In this document: positions 29,961 to 38,039 of the stretch, one piece after another
Layout: each line of letters opens with the position of its first letter
Numbering within the stretch: position 1 is the stretch's first letter
Program-made: the position numbers and the translations under genes
NCBI GenBank assembly: GCA_040902535.1
Contig: JBBDXD010000015.1
Location: 61,171 to 114,660 of the forward strand
DNA from: Dehalococcoidia bacterium
GTDB lineage: Bacteria > Chloroflexota > Dehalococcoidia > DSTF01 > JACRBR01
Length of the DNA: 53,490 nucleotides
Reading direction: 5' to 3'
The notes under the pieces: generated by a model
What the model was told of the DNA's origin: nothing
Seen by the model: the letters and a program-made list of their open reading frames with translations, nothing else
Databases searched by the model: none

Positions 29961-30920
29961 CTACCTCGACCCCCGCAGCCGCGGATCCAACACGTCCCGC
30001 AACGCGTCCCCGAACATGTTGAACCCCCACACCGCGATCGCGACCGCCAGCCCCGGCCATACCGCCTGCAGCGGATACGCGCGGAACTGCGAAGCGCCGT
30101 TGATGCTCAGCATCGTCCCCCACGAAGGGAACGGCTCAGGGATGCCCAGCCCCAGGAAGGAGATCGCCGCCTCCGCCAGGATTGCCGTGCCGAGCTGCAC
30201 GCTCGAAAGCACGATCACCACCGGGATGACGTTCGGCACAATATGGCGGAACACGACCCGCGCGTCCGTTGCGCCCAACGTCCGCGCCGCGTCGACGTAT
30301 GGGTTGTTCGCCGTGGCGATCGCCGCCGACCTGATCACACGGATCGATGAGGCCGTCAGCACGATCCCAACGATCGTGATGATCCAGAACATGCGCGTAT
30401 AGGGCCCCGCCGTGCCCGCAAACACCGAGAGCCCGTAAATCAGCAGGATCAGCGGCGGGATCGCCAGGAAGATGTCGACGATGCGCTGGATGATCGTGTC
30501 AGCCCAGCCGCTGAAATAGCCGGAAACCGTCCCGATCGCCAGCGATCCAACGCCCGCGATCAGCACGACACCGAGGCCGATGATCACCGAGATCCTGGCG
30601 CCGTAGAGGATGCGGCTGAAGATGTCACGCCCGAATTGGTCCGTTCCCAGGAAGTGATCCCCCGACGGGTCCAGGTTTTCCTCGCCGAACGTCTGGTCGT
30701 CGTAGTGCTGCGGCGCGAGCAGCGGTCCGTCGATCCCGAGCAGCGATCCGTCGACGAAGACCGCCGCGAACAGCATCGCCACGACGATCAACGCACCCAG
30801 TCCGCCCAGCGGCTTGCGCCGGCAAAAATTCCACGCGTTCCGGATCCACCCCGTCGGCCCACCGGGCGCCGGTTCGCGCAGTACTTCGTCGATCGTCCGC
30901 GTCTGGATCGCTGTAGCCAT
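29961..30920 (-). CDS. dppC: Peptide/oligopeptide ABC transporter permease, DppC/OppC type
   Basis: A 319-residue membrane protein with an N-terminal cytoplasmic stretch, a first helix (GGLGALIVVAMLFAAVFVDG, about 39-58), a periplasm-facing loop with GTDQFGRDIFSRILYGARIS, and five further helices. The EAA loop that docks the ATPase is AARTLGATDARVVFRHIVPN. It forms the second half of the import channel with DppB. It starts on the last base of the dppB stop region (1-nt overlap at 30920), so the two are translationally coupled. The ATPase genes (dppD/dppF) are not in the window; the operon ends here. The transported ligand is unknown. Confidence 0.93.
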   Translation of the reverse strand: MATAIQTRTIDEVLREPAPGGPTGWIRNAWNFCRRKPLGGLGALIVVAMLFAAVFVDGSLLGIDGPLLAPQHYDDQTFGEENLDPSGDHFLGTDQFGRDIFSRILYGARISVIIGLGVVLIAGVGSLAIGTVSGYFSGWADTIIQRIVDIFLAIPPLILLIYGLSVFAGTAGPYTRMFWIITIVGIVLTASSIRVIRSAAIATANNPYVDAARTLGATDARVVFRHIVPNVIPVVIVLSSVQLGTAILAEAAISFLGLGIPEPFPSWGTMLSINGASQFRAYPLQAVWPGLAVAIAVWGFNMFGDALRDVLDPRLRGSR

Positions 30921-31900
30921 CAGCTGTACCTGATCCGCGGGTCGAGATATGCATAGGTGATGTCCACCAACAGGTTCGAAAGCACGACGGCTACCGCCGT
31001 GAGCAGCGCGATCGCCTGCACCACCGTGTAATCACGCGCGATCATCGAGGCGAAGAACCACTGACCGATGCCCGGCACGTTGTAAATGCTCTCGACGACC
31101 ACGCTGCCGCCGACCAGGATCGGGATCTGCAGCCCGATTACCGTCACCACCGGGATGAGCGCGTTCTTCAGCGCGTGCCCCACGATGATGTTCCGCTCGT
31201 GTAACCCCTTCGCCCACGCCGTCCGCACATAGTCCTGCCGCAGTACTTCCAGCATCTGCGTGCGCGTCAGACGCATCACCGTGCCCGACAGGCTGATACC
31301 CAGCACCACCGAAGGCCCCAGCGGTATCAGGTTGCCGAACGGGAAGATCATGTACTGTAAATTGGCCCACGGATCATCCCAGAAATGCCGGTACTCCTGC
31401 GGCAACGGCGTCGCCCAGCTATACCAGTTGGACGAAAACACGATGATCATCGTCGCGAGCCAGAACGTCGGCACTGCCAGCGCGCCGATCGCCACGCTCC
31501 TCGCGATGTAGTCGATGATCTTGTCCTGCCGGATCGCCGAGATGATGCCGACGGGCAGCGCGATGATTAGCGAGATGATCAGCGCCAACCCCGCCATCTC
31601 GATCGTCGTCGGCAGCGCGTCGTTCAGCCGGTCGTTGATCGGCGTGCGGTCACGGAGCGACCGTCCGAAATCCAGCGTTACCACGCCGCCCAGCCATTCG
31701 AAGTATTCCTGGTACGCCGGTTGGTCGAGCCCCAGGTCCGCTTCGATGCGCGCCCGGAGTTCCGGCGTGACCTCGTTGTCCCCCGCCACCTGCTGCACCA
31801 CGTCGCCGGGAAGGATCCGCAGCATGAAGAAGACGAGGATCGATACGCCGATCAGCGTCGGTATCGCCAGGAGCAGCCGCTTGAAAACGTATTGGCGCAT
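30920..31900 (-). CDS. dppB: Peptide/oligopeptide ABC transporter permease, DppB/OppB type
   Basis: A 326-residue permease with the classic N-terminus RQYVFKRLLLAIPTLIGVSI, followed by FMLRILPGDVV and the long extracytoplasmic loop ending GRSLRDRTPIN. The EAA loop is DYVRTAWAKGLHERNIIVGH, and ESIYNVPGIGQWFFASMIARD lies near the C-terminus. Six transmembrane helices are expected. It follows the binding-protein gene after 76 nt that contain a strong hairpin, and overlaps dppC by 1 nt. The ribosome binding site is weak (ACTAGG). Confidence 0.94.
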   Translation of the reverse strand: MRQYVFKRLLLAIPTLIGVSILVFFMLRILPGDVVQQVAGDNEVTPELRARIEADLGLDQPAYQEYFEWLGGVVTLDFGRSLRDRTPINDRLNDALPTTIEMAGLALIISLIIALPVGIISAIRQDKIIDYIARSVAIGALAVPTFWLATMIIVFSSNWYSWATPLPQEYRHFWDDPWANLQYMIFPFGNLIPLGPSVVLGISLSGTVMRLTRTQMLEVLRQDYVRTAWAKGLHERNIIVGHALKNALIPVVTVIGLQIPILVGGSVVVESIYNVPGIGQWFFASMIARDYTVVQAIALLTAVAVVLSNLLVDITYAYLDPRIRYS

Positions 31901-31922
31901 CCTAGTGCGAGTGTAACTCCGA

Positions 31923-31945
31923 AGGGGGTGCCCGGGGCACCCCCT
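31923..31945 (-). promoter_or_regulatory. Intercistronic hairpin between the SBP gene and dppB
   Basis: GGGGGTGC (31924-31931) pairs with GCACCCCC (31937-31944), plus an A-T pair at the base, around a 5-base loop. It sits in the 76-nt gap after the binding-protein stop. Such hairpins usually protect the upstream mRNA or part-terminate, so that more binding protein than permease is made. That role is inferred. Confidence 0.7.
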
Positions 31946-31976
31946 CCGAAACTACGAAACCCTCAAGATCGCGGCT

Positions 31977-33749
31977 CTAGACCTCGAGCCAGTTCAGCAT
32001 CTGATCCTCGGTGCCGACGGCGTATGTCGTCGGCCCCGTCGTGTTCTGGTTGCCCTTCAACCGCGTCTGCCGCGCCCCGAACTCCACCGGCGTCACCACC
32101 GGCACGTAGTACATCTGCTCAGATGCGTATCGCTGCAGGTCGAAGTTCGCCTCGCGCAACTCGTCCACGTCCTGGAGCTCCAGCATCGCGTTGATCCGGT
32201 CCACCATCGTCTGGTCGCTGACGCTCGAGTGGTTGCGTCCGCCGCCCGCATCGCGCGGGAAGAACATGTTCGTCCAGTACGCCGCGACGTCGCTGAATAC
32301 CGACTCCAGCCCAAATGTCATGCCCTCGAACTCGCCGCGGCCAAACGTCTTGCTGATGTAGATCGCGTAGTCCTCGCCGACCGGGTTCACCGTCACGCCG
32401 GCTTCCGCCAGCGCCGCCGGCAGCGACCCCCGGACGATGTCGTAGTACGGCACCACCGTCGTGTACACGGTGCTGCTGTAGTGCATGTTCGTCGTGATCT
32501 CCGGCACGCCCGCCGCCTCGAACATCGCACGTGCTTCCGAGAGGTTGTACGCGTAGTACTGCCCCGAATCGCCGATGTCGTCGCCCTGCGGGTTCAACCA
32601 CCAGCTCCGGCCGAACCCCGCGTTGATGATGTTCGGCCACTCGCCGCCCTCGGCTGAGATGCGGTTCAGCAGACCGTCGCGGTTGATCGCCATCGACATC
32701 GCGCGTCGCACGCGCACGTCGTTGAACGGCGGCTTGTCCGCCAGGTAACTCGCCGGCTCGAAGTACATGAAGCTCAAAATGTTGCGCAGCGACTGGTCGA
32801 ACACCGCGTCCGAAGCCTGGCTCCGCACTGAGTCCAAGAGCTGCGGTGGCACGCTGATCGAGTCAAGCTGCTTCGCCGCGAACTGCGACAACACCTGGTT
32901 CTGGTCGGTGATGATCGCCAGGTTGATGTTGTCCAGGTACGGCAGCGCCGCGCCGCTCGCGTCCTTCTCGAAGTACGTCGGGTTCTTCTTCCACGCGATC
33001 ACGACGCCCGGCTCGAACCGGTCCCACATGAACGGCCCCGAGCCGAGCATGCTGTCTTCGCTCGCCGTTTCGCTCGCCTCGATGAACTCCTGCGGCATGA
33101 CCCACAGGTCCTGGAACGATGCCATGCGGTTCAAGAACAGCCCGAACGGCCGGCTCAACTTGAACGTCACCTGCGTCTTGTCCGCCGAAGCCTCGACGGT
33201 GTCCACCATCGCCAGGTTCGCCTTGTTCGGCGAGATCTCGCGATAGCGGTTGAACGAGTACACGACGTCGTCCGCCGTCACCTGCCGTCCGTTCACCGGC
33301 GGCACGTTGTGGAACGTCGCGTCAGGATGGATCGTGAACGTGTACGTCAGTTCGTCCGGATTCTCGACGTTGTTCGCCAGTTCCGGCTCCGTCGTGTAGT
33401 ACTCCTCCTCCGGCAACTCGCCGACCACCGTCTTGAATCGCATCAAGCGGCTGTACGAGTACGACCCCAACGCGTGCACCAGGAACGTCGCCGCCTTGTG
33501 CGGATCTTTCCCCAGCACCGACGAGATCGTGCCGCGGAACGTCCCGCCCGCTACCGGCGCCCCTTCATCGCCGTTGCCAGCGCCCGGCGATGCTTCGCCG
33601 TTGCCGCCGTCGTCATCATCGTCTCCGCCACAACCCACCAGCCAGATGGCGCCGGCGGATGCGCCTCCGACCGTAGCCATCTGCAGCGCTCGTCGCCTGC
33701 TGACCTGGCTCCGTGTGAACTTGTCCCAGTAAGAGGTCGCCTTGGGCAT
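31977..33749 (-). CDS. ABC transporter substrate-binding lipoprotein, family 5
   Basis: A 590-residue extracytoplasmic binding protein. The signal region has a twin-arginine-like SQVSRRRALQMATVGG and a lipobox WLVGC (Cys 40), then an Asp/Gly tether (GGDDDDDGG). The mature part has the family 5 pattern: GGTFRGTISS, LTYTFTIHPDATFHNVPPVN, GRQVTADDVVYSFNRYREIS and FNDVRVRRAMSMAINRDGLL. It delivers peptides, nickel, sugars or similar ligands to DppBC. The export route (Tat or Sec) cannot be settled by eye. A GGGAGGGAG ribosome binding site lies upstream of the ATG at 33749. It is the first gene of the transporter operon. Confidence 0.93.
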   Translation of the reverse strand: MPKATSYWDKFTRSQVSRRRALQMATVGGASAGAIWLVGCGGDDDDDGGNGEASPGAGNGDEGAPVAGGTFRGTISSVLGKDPHKAATFLVHALGSYSYSRLMRFKTVVGELPEEEYYTTEPELANNVENPDELTYTFTIHPDATFHNVPPVNGRQVTADDVVYSFNRYREISPNKANLAMVDTVEASADKTQVTFKLSRPFGLFLNRMASFQDLWVMPQEFIEASETASEDSMLGSGPFMWDRFEPGVVIAWKKNPTYFEKDASGAALPYLDNINLAIITDQNQVLSQFAAKQLDSISVPPQLLDSVRSQASDAVFDQSLRNILSFMYFEPASYLADKPPFNDVRVRRAMSMAINRDGLLNRISAEGGEWPNIINAGFGRSWWLNPQGDDIGDSGQYYAYNLSEARAMFEAAGVPEITTNMHYSSTVYTTVVPYYDIVRGSLPAALAEAGVTVNPVGEDYAIYISKTFGRGEFEGMTFGLESVFSDVAAYWTNMFFPRDAGGGRNHSSVSDQTMVDRINAMLELQDVDELREANFDLQRYASEQMYYVPVVTPVEFGARQTRLKGNQNTTGPTTYAVGTEDQMLNWLEV

Positions 33750-34030
33750 AGAAGCACTCCCTCCCGGTGAAAGCCCGATCTCTCCCTACCGTTCGATTCT
33801 ACTACGATTCGTACCCCGCAAGTACGAGTGTTGGGCCCACTTGATCGGAATACGCTCGCGCCCCTGCATAAGCCCTACGCTGCTGCGTATCAAAAGCGTC
33901 TGAAACGCATCCTGAGATCTAAACGCGCCATCGCATCCGAATACGGACATCCTCGAAGCGTCACGACATAACGCGACTTGCGACGCAGGAACGACACAAT
34001 TCACCATCCTGCCGTTCAGCGCGCACTATC

Positions 34031-34090
34031 CCGTCATTCAGAGCGCACCATCCCGTCATTCAGAGCGAAGCGAAGAATCTCTCTCGTCGC
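34031..34090 (+). repeat. REP-like elements, one partial and one full
   Basis: A truncated GTCATTCAGAGCGCACC is followed directly by a full GTCATTCAGAGCGAAGCGAA with GAATCTCTC. Confidence 0.88.
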
Positions 34091-34104
34091 ACACGCGCTC
34101 AACC

Positions 34105-34138
34105 AGCAGTTGGTCGGTCAGTCTTTCGGCTGGTCAGT
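34105..34138 (-). repeat. Octamer-based element, copy 2
   Basis: On the minus strand it reads ACTGACCA, GCCGAAAG, ACTGACCG, ACC, nearly the same 26 bases as at 22652-22679. Confidence 0.8.
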
Positions 34139-34211
34139 GTGCATATTGAGTAACGCAAATTGCGACGCGGGAATGACACAAACCCTACGCGACATTCGAG
34201 ACCAGAAAGAC

Positions 34212-34640
34212 TCAACGCTCCTCGCCCCGCTCCATGATCGTCTCGCTTCGCGCACGCACCCGGTCGATGCGCATCAACACCGCATAGCCCGTGCGATCGG
34301 GGTCCTGCGCTAACTCGAGCGGATGCACCCGCTCCATGATCTGTTGTCGGAGCTCGCCGTCTTTCAGGATCTGCGCCACCCCGTAGAACCGCCAACCCTG
34401 CCGCGTCGCAGAGTTGCGATACAACACCACGACGTTTGAATTCTCCTCGATGTTGCGCAGCGTCTCGCCCTTCGCGCGCTCCCAGAACGCCAGATGCTCG
34501 CGGTCGAACGCGAACACGCTCCCGCGATACGACACGTCCGGCGCGCCACTCCCCGACGCCGTCCCGACGATGCACGGAGCGTGATCGTCAAACGCACTGC
34601 TCAACGCGCTCACCATCTCGTCGGTCAACTCAACCGTCAC
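34212..34640 (-). CDS. Pyridoxamine 5'-phosphate oxidase-like (PPOX) flavoprotein
   Basis: A 142-residue split-barrel protein. APCIVGTASGSGAPDVSYRG is the first strand pair, FAFDREHLAFWERAKGETLR the second, and NVVVLYRNSATRQGWRFYGV the flavin-contact region; the end is charged (RARSETIMERGEER). GTG is the start at 34640, without a clear ribosome binding site or TANNNT hexamer, so the start is the least certain part. It is the third PPOX-fold gene in the window, more like flavin-reductase or F420-type members than the copy at 15478. Substrate unknown. Confidence 0.8.
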   Translation of the reverse strand: MTVELTDEMVSALSSAFDDHAPCIVGTASGSGAPDVSYRGSVFAFDREHLAFWERAKGETLRNIEENSNVVVLYRNSATRQGWRFYGVAQILKDGELRQQIMERVHPLELAQDPDRTGYAVLMRIDRVRARSETIMERGEER

Positions 34641-34695
34641 GCCGCGTCCCGATCCACTTCATCCGTTCCATCTGCGCCGTCTGCGGACAACCCAC

Positions 34696-34728
34696 GCCAA
34701 CGTCCAGCCTCCAACTCTCCAACCAGAT
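34696..34728 (+). repeat. Short heptamer array, CRACCAG-related
   Basis: Degenerate CCAGCCT, CCAACTC, TCCAACC units between the PPOX and DUF192 genes, like the decayed end of the array at 15294-15412. Confidence 0.5.
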
Positions 34729-35255
34729 CACGGCAACTCAAACTCCACCCGCTCCCCCGCCCCCAACCCCAGCCGAAGCGACGCGCCGCTTTTGATCTCC
34801 AGCACATACCGCACCGGCACGTCAGGCGAATAACGACGCAACTCCGCATCCGCCACCCCCGGCTGCGGCTGCACGTCCAACGCCACACCCGCGATCGTCT
34901 TGTCCTCGCCGATCCACACCATGTCGATCGCGAAGCGCATGCCCTTCATCCAGAACCCCGGCACTCGCGATTCGCCCAGGTCAAACAGCATGCCCGCGTC
35001 GTCTGCAAGCGCATCCCGCTCGCCGAGGCCCTGCGCGCGGTCGTCCGGCGCCGTCGCCACCTCGACGCGGAGCGTCCCGCCGTCGTACCGCAGGTCAATG
35101 ATCGGCAGGCCATCGCCTGGCGGTGACGTTGCACCACCCGCCGGCGGCGACGCGGCATCAGCAGTCGTCCTCGTCGGCGCGCCGCCGTCATCATCGCCGT
35201 CGCAAGCAACGACGGCGCATGTAAAGAGCAACAGCATCGCGACGATCGTCCGCAT
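34728..35255 (-). CDS. DUF192 lipoprotein
   Basis: A 175-residue lipoprotein. The signal peptide MRTIVAMLLLFTCAVVAC places the lipidated Cys at 18, followed by an acidic and Pro/Ala-rich tether (DGDDDGG, then about 35 residues). The DUF192 domain has TLRVEVATAPDDRAQGLGER, MLFDLGESRVPGFWMKGMRF with AIDMVWIGEDKTIAG, and VRYVLEIKSGA; the family has a small beta-rich fold of unknown function, often exported. The ATG at 35255 is chosen over 35264 because TATCAT lies 7 nt before it on the minus strand. It is divergent from the O-antigen-ligase gene. Confidence 0.86.
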   Translation of the reverse strand: MRTIVAMLLLFTCAVVACDGDDDGGAPTRTTADAASPPAGGATSPPGDGLPIIDLRYDGGTLRVEVATAPDDRAQGLGERDALADDAGMLFDLGESRVPGFWMKGMRFAIDMVWIGEDKTIAGVALDVQPQPGVADAELRRYSPDVPVRYVLEIKSGASLRLGLGAGERVEFELP

Positions 35256-35262
35256 CGGACGC

Positions 35263-35268
35263 ATGATA
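35263..35268 (-). promoter_or_regulatory. -10 hexamer TATCAT, probable leaderless start
   Basis: Read on the minus strand TATCAT ends 7 nt before the ATG at 35255. It overlaps a plus-strand TACAAT (35267-35272), so divergent promoters may be intertwined here. Confidence 0.4.
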
Positions 35269-35272
35269 CAAT
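35267..35272 (+). promoter_or_regulatory. -10 hexamer TACAAT for the O-antigen-ligase gene
   Basis: TACAAT lies about 30 nt before a short reading frame with its own GGAGAG (35294-35299) and ATG (35303), consistent with a leadered transcript beginning near 35279. Confidence 0.4.
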
Positions 35273-35302
35273 TCGCCGGTTTTGCGACCGGCGGAGAGAT
35301 CG

Positions 35303-35344
35303 ATGGCGGCACGTCACGCGCCCCACCAGCACGATCCCCTGTGA
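35303..35344 (+). CDS. Possible 13-codon leader ORF coupled to the O-antigen-ligase gene
   Basis: GGAGAG, ATCG, ATG opens a 13-codon frame (MAARHAPHQHDPL) whose TGA overlaps the GTG start at 35341 (GTGA). The downstream gene has no ribosome binding site of its own, so ribosomes finishing this frame may restart there. Three His codons in thirteen are noticeable, but too few to claim attenuation control. Confidence 0.35.
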   Translation: MAARHAPHQHDPL

Positions 35345-37953
35345 GCGATCTCGCGGAGACGCGCATTGCACCCGCGCGCGCCCGGCGTTCGCCGATCGCC
35401 CGCGACGCCGTCTTGAGCGCCGCCGCGATGCTCCTCGCTGGCGCCTTCGTCGGCTACTTCCTCTTCACCGGCATGCCCGCCCTCACGTTCGATGTCTTCC
35501 CCCGCACGCTGACGAATCACCTGGTCTACGCCGGCGCCGCGATCGTCTACGTCGTCTACCTCGCGGTCGCCCGCAGGCTCCCCGGCGGCAGCCCGCTCGA
35601 TATTCCGGTGCTCGGCTTCATCGCCGCCTACGCCATCGCCACCGTGACCTCGATCGATTGGCGACTAAGCCTCGAAGCGACGCTGCAACTCGGCGCCGCG
35701 GTCATCGTCTTCTATGCGCTCGCCGATCTCCCGTTTCTGAGCGCCAGGCAACTCCGACGCGCCGTCATCCTCGTCGCCGCCGCGCTTTCGCTGTACGCGC
35801 TGTGGGTCGTCGGCAACGACTACGCCGATTACCTGCGCCTCGTCCGCGACGTCGAAGGGCTCGATGCCGGCAACATCTTTCCGCCCACCGTCCCCCGCGT
35901 CCACGATGTCAGCGACCACCCGAACGTCCTCGCGATGGTCCTCGTGCTGATGATGCCCTTCATCGCCCACGGCGCCTTGCGCGGCGCCGCGCTCGCCGAA
36001 CGCATCGTCTCCGCCGCAACGCTTGCGCTCGCCGCCATGGCGATTTTCCTGACCCTGTCGCGCGGCGGCTGGCTCGGCGTCTTCGCCGGCGTCGGCTTCA
36101 CCGTGGTCGGCATCTGGCTGACGGTGCGCGCCGATCAGCGTGAGCGCCAGGGCTTCGAGGCGTCGTGGACCAACGCAGTCCCGCGCGATATCAGCCCCAC
36201 CGCGATCGCCACGCTTGGCGGCGCTGCGATACTCGCCGTCGGCGGCACCCTCGCCTTCCTCTCCAGTTCGACGACGCGCCCCGGCTGGCTCTTCCGCAGT
36301 TCCCTCTCGCCCCGCGAAGACGCCTGGGAATCCGGCCTCGAAATGTTCGCCGACAATCCGCTCTTCGGATCCGGCCCGCACACGTTCGGACTGCTCTACC
36401 CGCAGTACAGCGGCCGCTTCCTCGTCCATACGCAGCACGCGCACAACGGCTTCCTCCAGCTCGCCAACGACGCCGGCATCCTCGGCCTGCTCGCGCTGCT
36501 CGGCATGGCGCTGGCGATCGTCATCATGCTCGCGAAGACCTGGCGCGAAGGTTCCCTCGATCAACGCGCGCTGGCGGTCGCCTGCGCCGGCGCGCTGATC
36601 GGCTTCACCGTCCACAATCAGCTCGACGCGGGAAACATCTGGAAGGCGCCCGCGATCGCGCTCGCGCTTGTCGCCGCGATCATCGTCCGCAACTACCGCG
36701 AACGCCCGCAAATTGAAACGCTCGAATCCGATCAGACCGCAGTAGCTAGGCTACGGTTCACCGTTCCCGATCCTTGGCCGCGATACGCCATGCTCGTCGC
36801 ACGCGCATCTCTTCTCCTTTTAATAATGGTGCCCTTTATCGGCTGGTACCGCTTCGATACCGCGCACCACGATCACTGGCTCGGCGCCGACGCCGCGAAC
36901 AACGGCCGCTTCAGCGAGGCCATCCCTCATCTACAGGACGCGGTCAACGCCGACTCTTCGATGATGGTCTACCAACTCGATCTCGGCCGCGCGCAGGCGA
37001 ACTTCTGTCTGCAGCTCTTTCGCTGCGACCAAGAACTGCTCGGACCGGCGATCGTCCACCTCGAACGCGCCGCCGAGATCGACCCGCGCAGCGACATCGC
37101 CCGCGCCAACCTCGCCCGCGCCTATCAGCTCGCCGGCCGCGACGAAGACGCCGCCCGCGAAGCGCAGATCACGCGCCTTGCCGCCAACCACGTCACGCCG
37201 GTCCTCGCCGTCGCCGAGGTCTACGAGGATCTGGGCTACGAAGAAGAGGCGGTCGAAACCTACGCCCAGGTGCTCAGCATGGATGCCAGCCTCGCCGGCT
37301 CGGAGTTCTGGGAAGGCTCCGACTTCCGCCGCACCCACATCGACGAGATCCTCGCGGCATCGATCATCGGGCTCAATCCATGCGCCAGCGGCACCCTCGC
37401 CGCCGAAAAGATGCGCAGCGACCCGTCGGCGCCCGCCGAAGATCTCGACGACCTCGAAGACGGCTGCAAGCTGCTCGCCCTCGCATCGCCGAACGACCTC
37501 ACCGTCCGTGTCGCCCTCGCGACGATCCTCGCCGCCCAGGACAAACCGCAGGAAGCGCTCGAGCATCTGCAGTTCGCCGTCAACCGCCAGCCCGATTTCG
37601 GGTCCGCGCGCACCGAACTCGGCCGTTGGTACGCCGCCGCTGGCAACATCGAGGAAGCGAAACGCCAGTGGGTCCGCGGCGTCGAACTCGAGCAGGCCGA
37701 GTCGGTCATGCTCCTCGGCGAGACCTACCCCGAGGGCGAAGTGCCGGCATCACTGCGCGACGACCTCGAGGATCTGCTCTTCAGTTCCAGCAGCAGCGTC
37801 CGCAACGACCTCATCTCCGTGCTCTACTACCGCGTGCGATACCAGCGCCTCTCCCCCGTCGCCGCCATGATCGATGGCGATTGGCGCTTCGCCGTCCCCC
37901 GCCTCTACACAGAGATGGAACAAACCCTCGCCCGCTGGACCGCCGCCAATTAG
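35341..37953 (+). CDS. O-antigen ligase/polymerase family membrane protein with C-terminal TPR domain
   Basis: An 870-residue protein. The N-terminal half has about 12 transmembrane helices. DHPNVLAMVLVLMMPFIAHG and LTLSRGGWLGVFAGVGF precede a large loop, and HTQHAHNGFLQLANDAGILG (about residue 362) is the WaaL/Wzy_C histidine motif. After the last helix (about 485-505) a soluble region of about 350 residues carries TPR-like repeats (NGRFSEAIPHLQDAVNADSS, GPAIVHLERAAEIDPRSDIA, QEALEHLQFAVNRQPDFGSA). WaaL-type enzymes join polyprenyl-linked glycans to acceptors; the TPR part may bind protein partners. The GTG at 35341 is preferred to an ATG at 35263 inside the divergent promoter. It may finish the glycan started by the 969-6220 cluster. 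Confidence 0.83.
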   Translation: MSDLAETRIAPARARRSPIARDAVLSAAAMLLAGAFVGYFLFTGMPALTFDVFPRTLTNHLVYAGAAIVYVVYLAVARRLPGGSPLDIPVLGFIAAYAIATVTSIDWRLSLEATLQLGAAVIVFYALADLPFLSARQLRRAVILVAAALSLYALWVVGNDYADYLRLVRDVEGLDAGNIFPPTVPRVHDVSDHPNVLAMVLVLMMPFIAHGALRGAALAERIVSAATLALAAMAIFLTLSRGGWLGVFAGVGFTVVGIWLTVRADQRERQGFEASWTNAVPRDISPTAIATLGGAAILAVGGTLAFLSSSTTRPGWLFRSSLSPREDAWESGLEMFADNPLFGSGPHTFGLLYPQYSGRFLVHTQHAHNGFLQLANDAGILGLLALLGMALAIVIMLAKTWREGSLDQRALAVACAGALIGFTVHNQLDAGNIWKAPAIALALVAAIIVRNYRERPQIETLESDQTAVARLRFTVPDPWPRYAMLVARASLLLLIMVPFIGWYRFDTAHHDHWLGADAANNGRFSEAIPHLQDAVNADSSMMVYQLDLGRAQANFCLQLFRCDQELLGPAIVHLERAAEIDPRSDIARANLARAYQLAGRDEDAAREAQITRLAANHVTPVLAVAEVYEDLGYEEEAVETYAQVLSMDASLAGSEFWEGSDFRRTHIDEILAASIIGLNPCASGTLAAEKMRSDPSAPAEDLDDLEDGCKLLALASPNDLTVRVALATILAAQDKPQEALEHLQFAVNRQPDFGSARTELGRWYAAAGNIEEAKRQWVRGVELEQAESVMLLGETYPEGEVPASLRDDLEDLLFSSSSSVRNDLISVLYYRVRYQRLSPVAAMIDGDWRFAVPRLYTEMEQTLARWTAAN

Positions 37954-38027
37954 GGGCCGACCGCGTGCCGCGCGGGATCGTGCCGCAGGGCGCGACGGCC
38001 GTCTCTACGGGCGTGCGCGCAGGCACG

Positions 38028-38033
38028 TAGAAT
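38028..38033 (+). promoter_or_regulatory. -10 hexamer TAGAAT, probable leaderless start
   Basis: TAGAAT ends 6 nt before the GTG at 38040, with no Shine-Dalgarno sequence. Confidence 0.55.
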
Positions 38034-38039
38034 GAGTGG

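Larger units (their letters stand above)
33750..34211. other. Gene-free spacer upstream of the transporter operon
   Basis: This 462-base stretch holds the ribosome binding site of the binding-protein gene, a relatively AT-rich part (33790-34000) that should carry its promoter, REP-like copies (34031-34046 partial and 34054-34090) and the octamer element (34105-34138). I could not pick one promoter with confidence. No gene is seen. Confidence 0.7.

Noticed and set aside
33780-33830. Possible tRNA T-loop (GTTCGATTC near 33791)
   Set aside because: No acceptor stem, anticodon arm or D arm could be drawn around it. No tRNA was found anywhere in the window.
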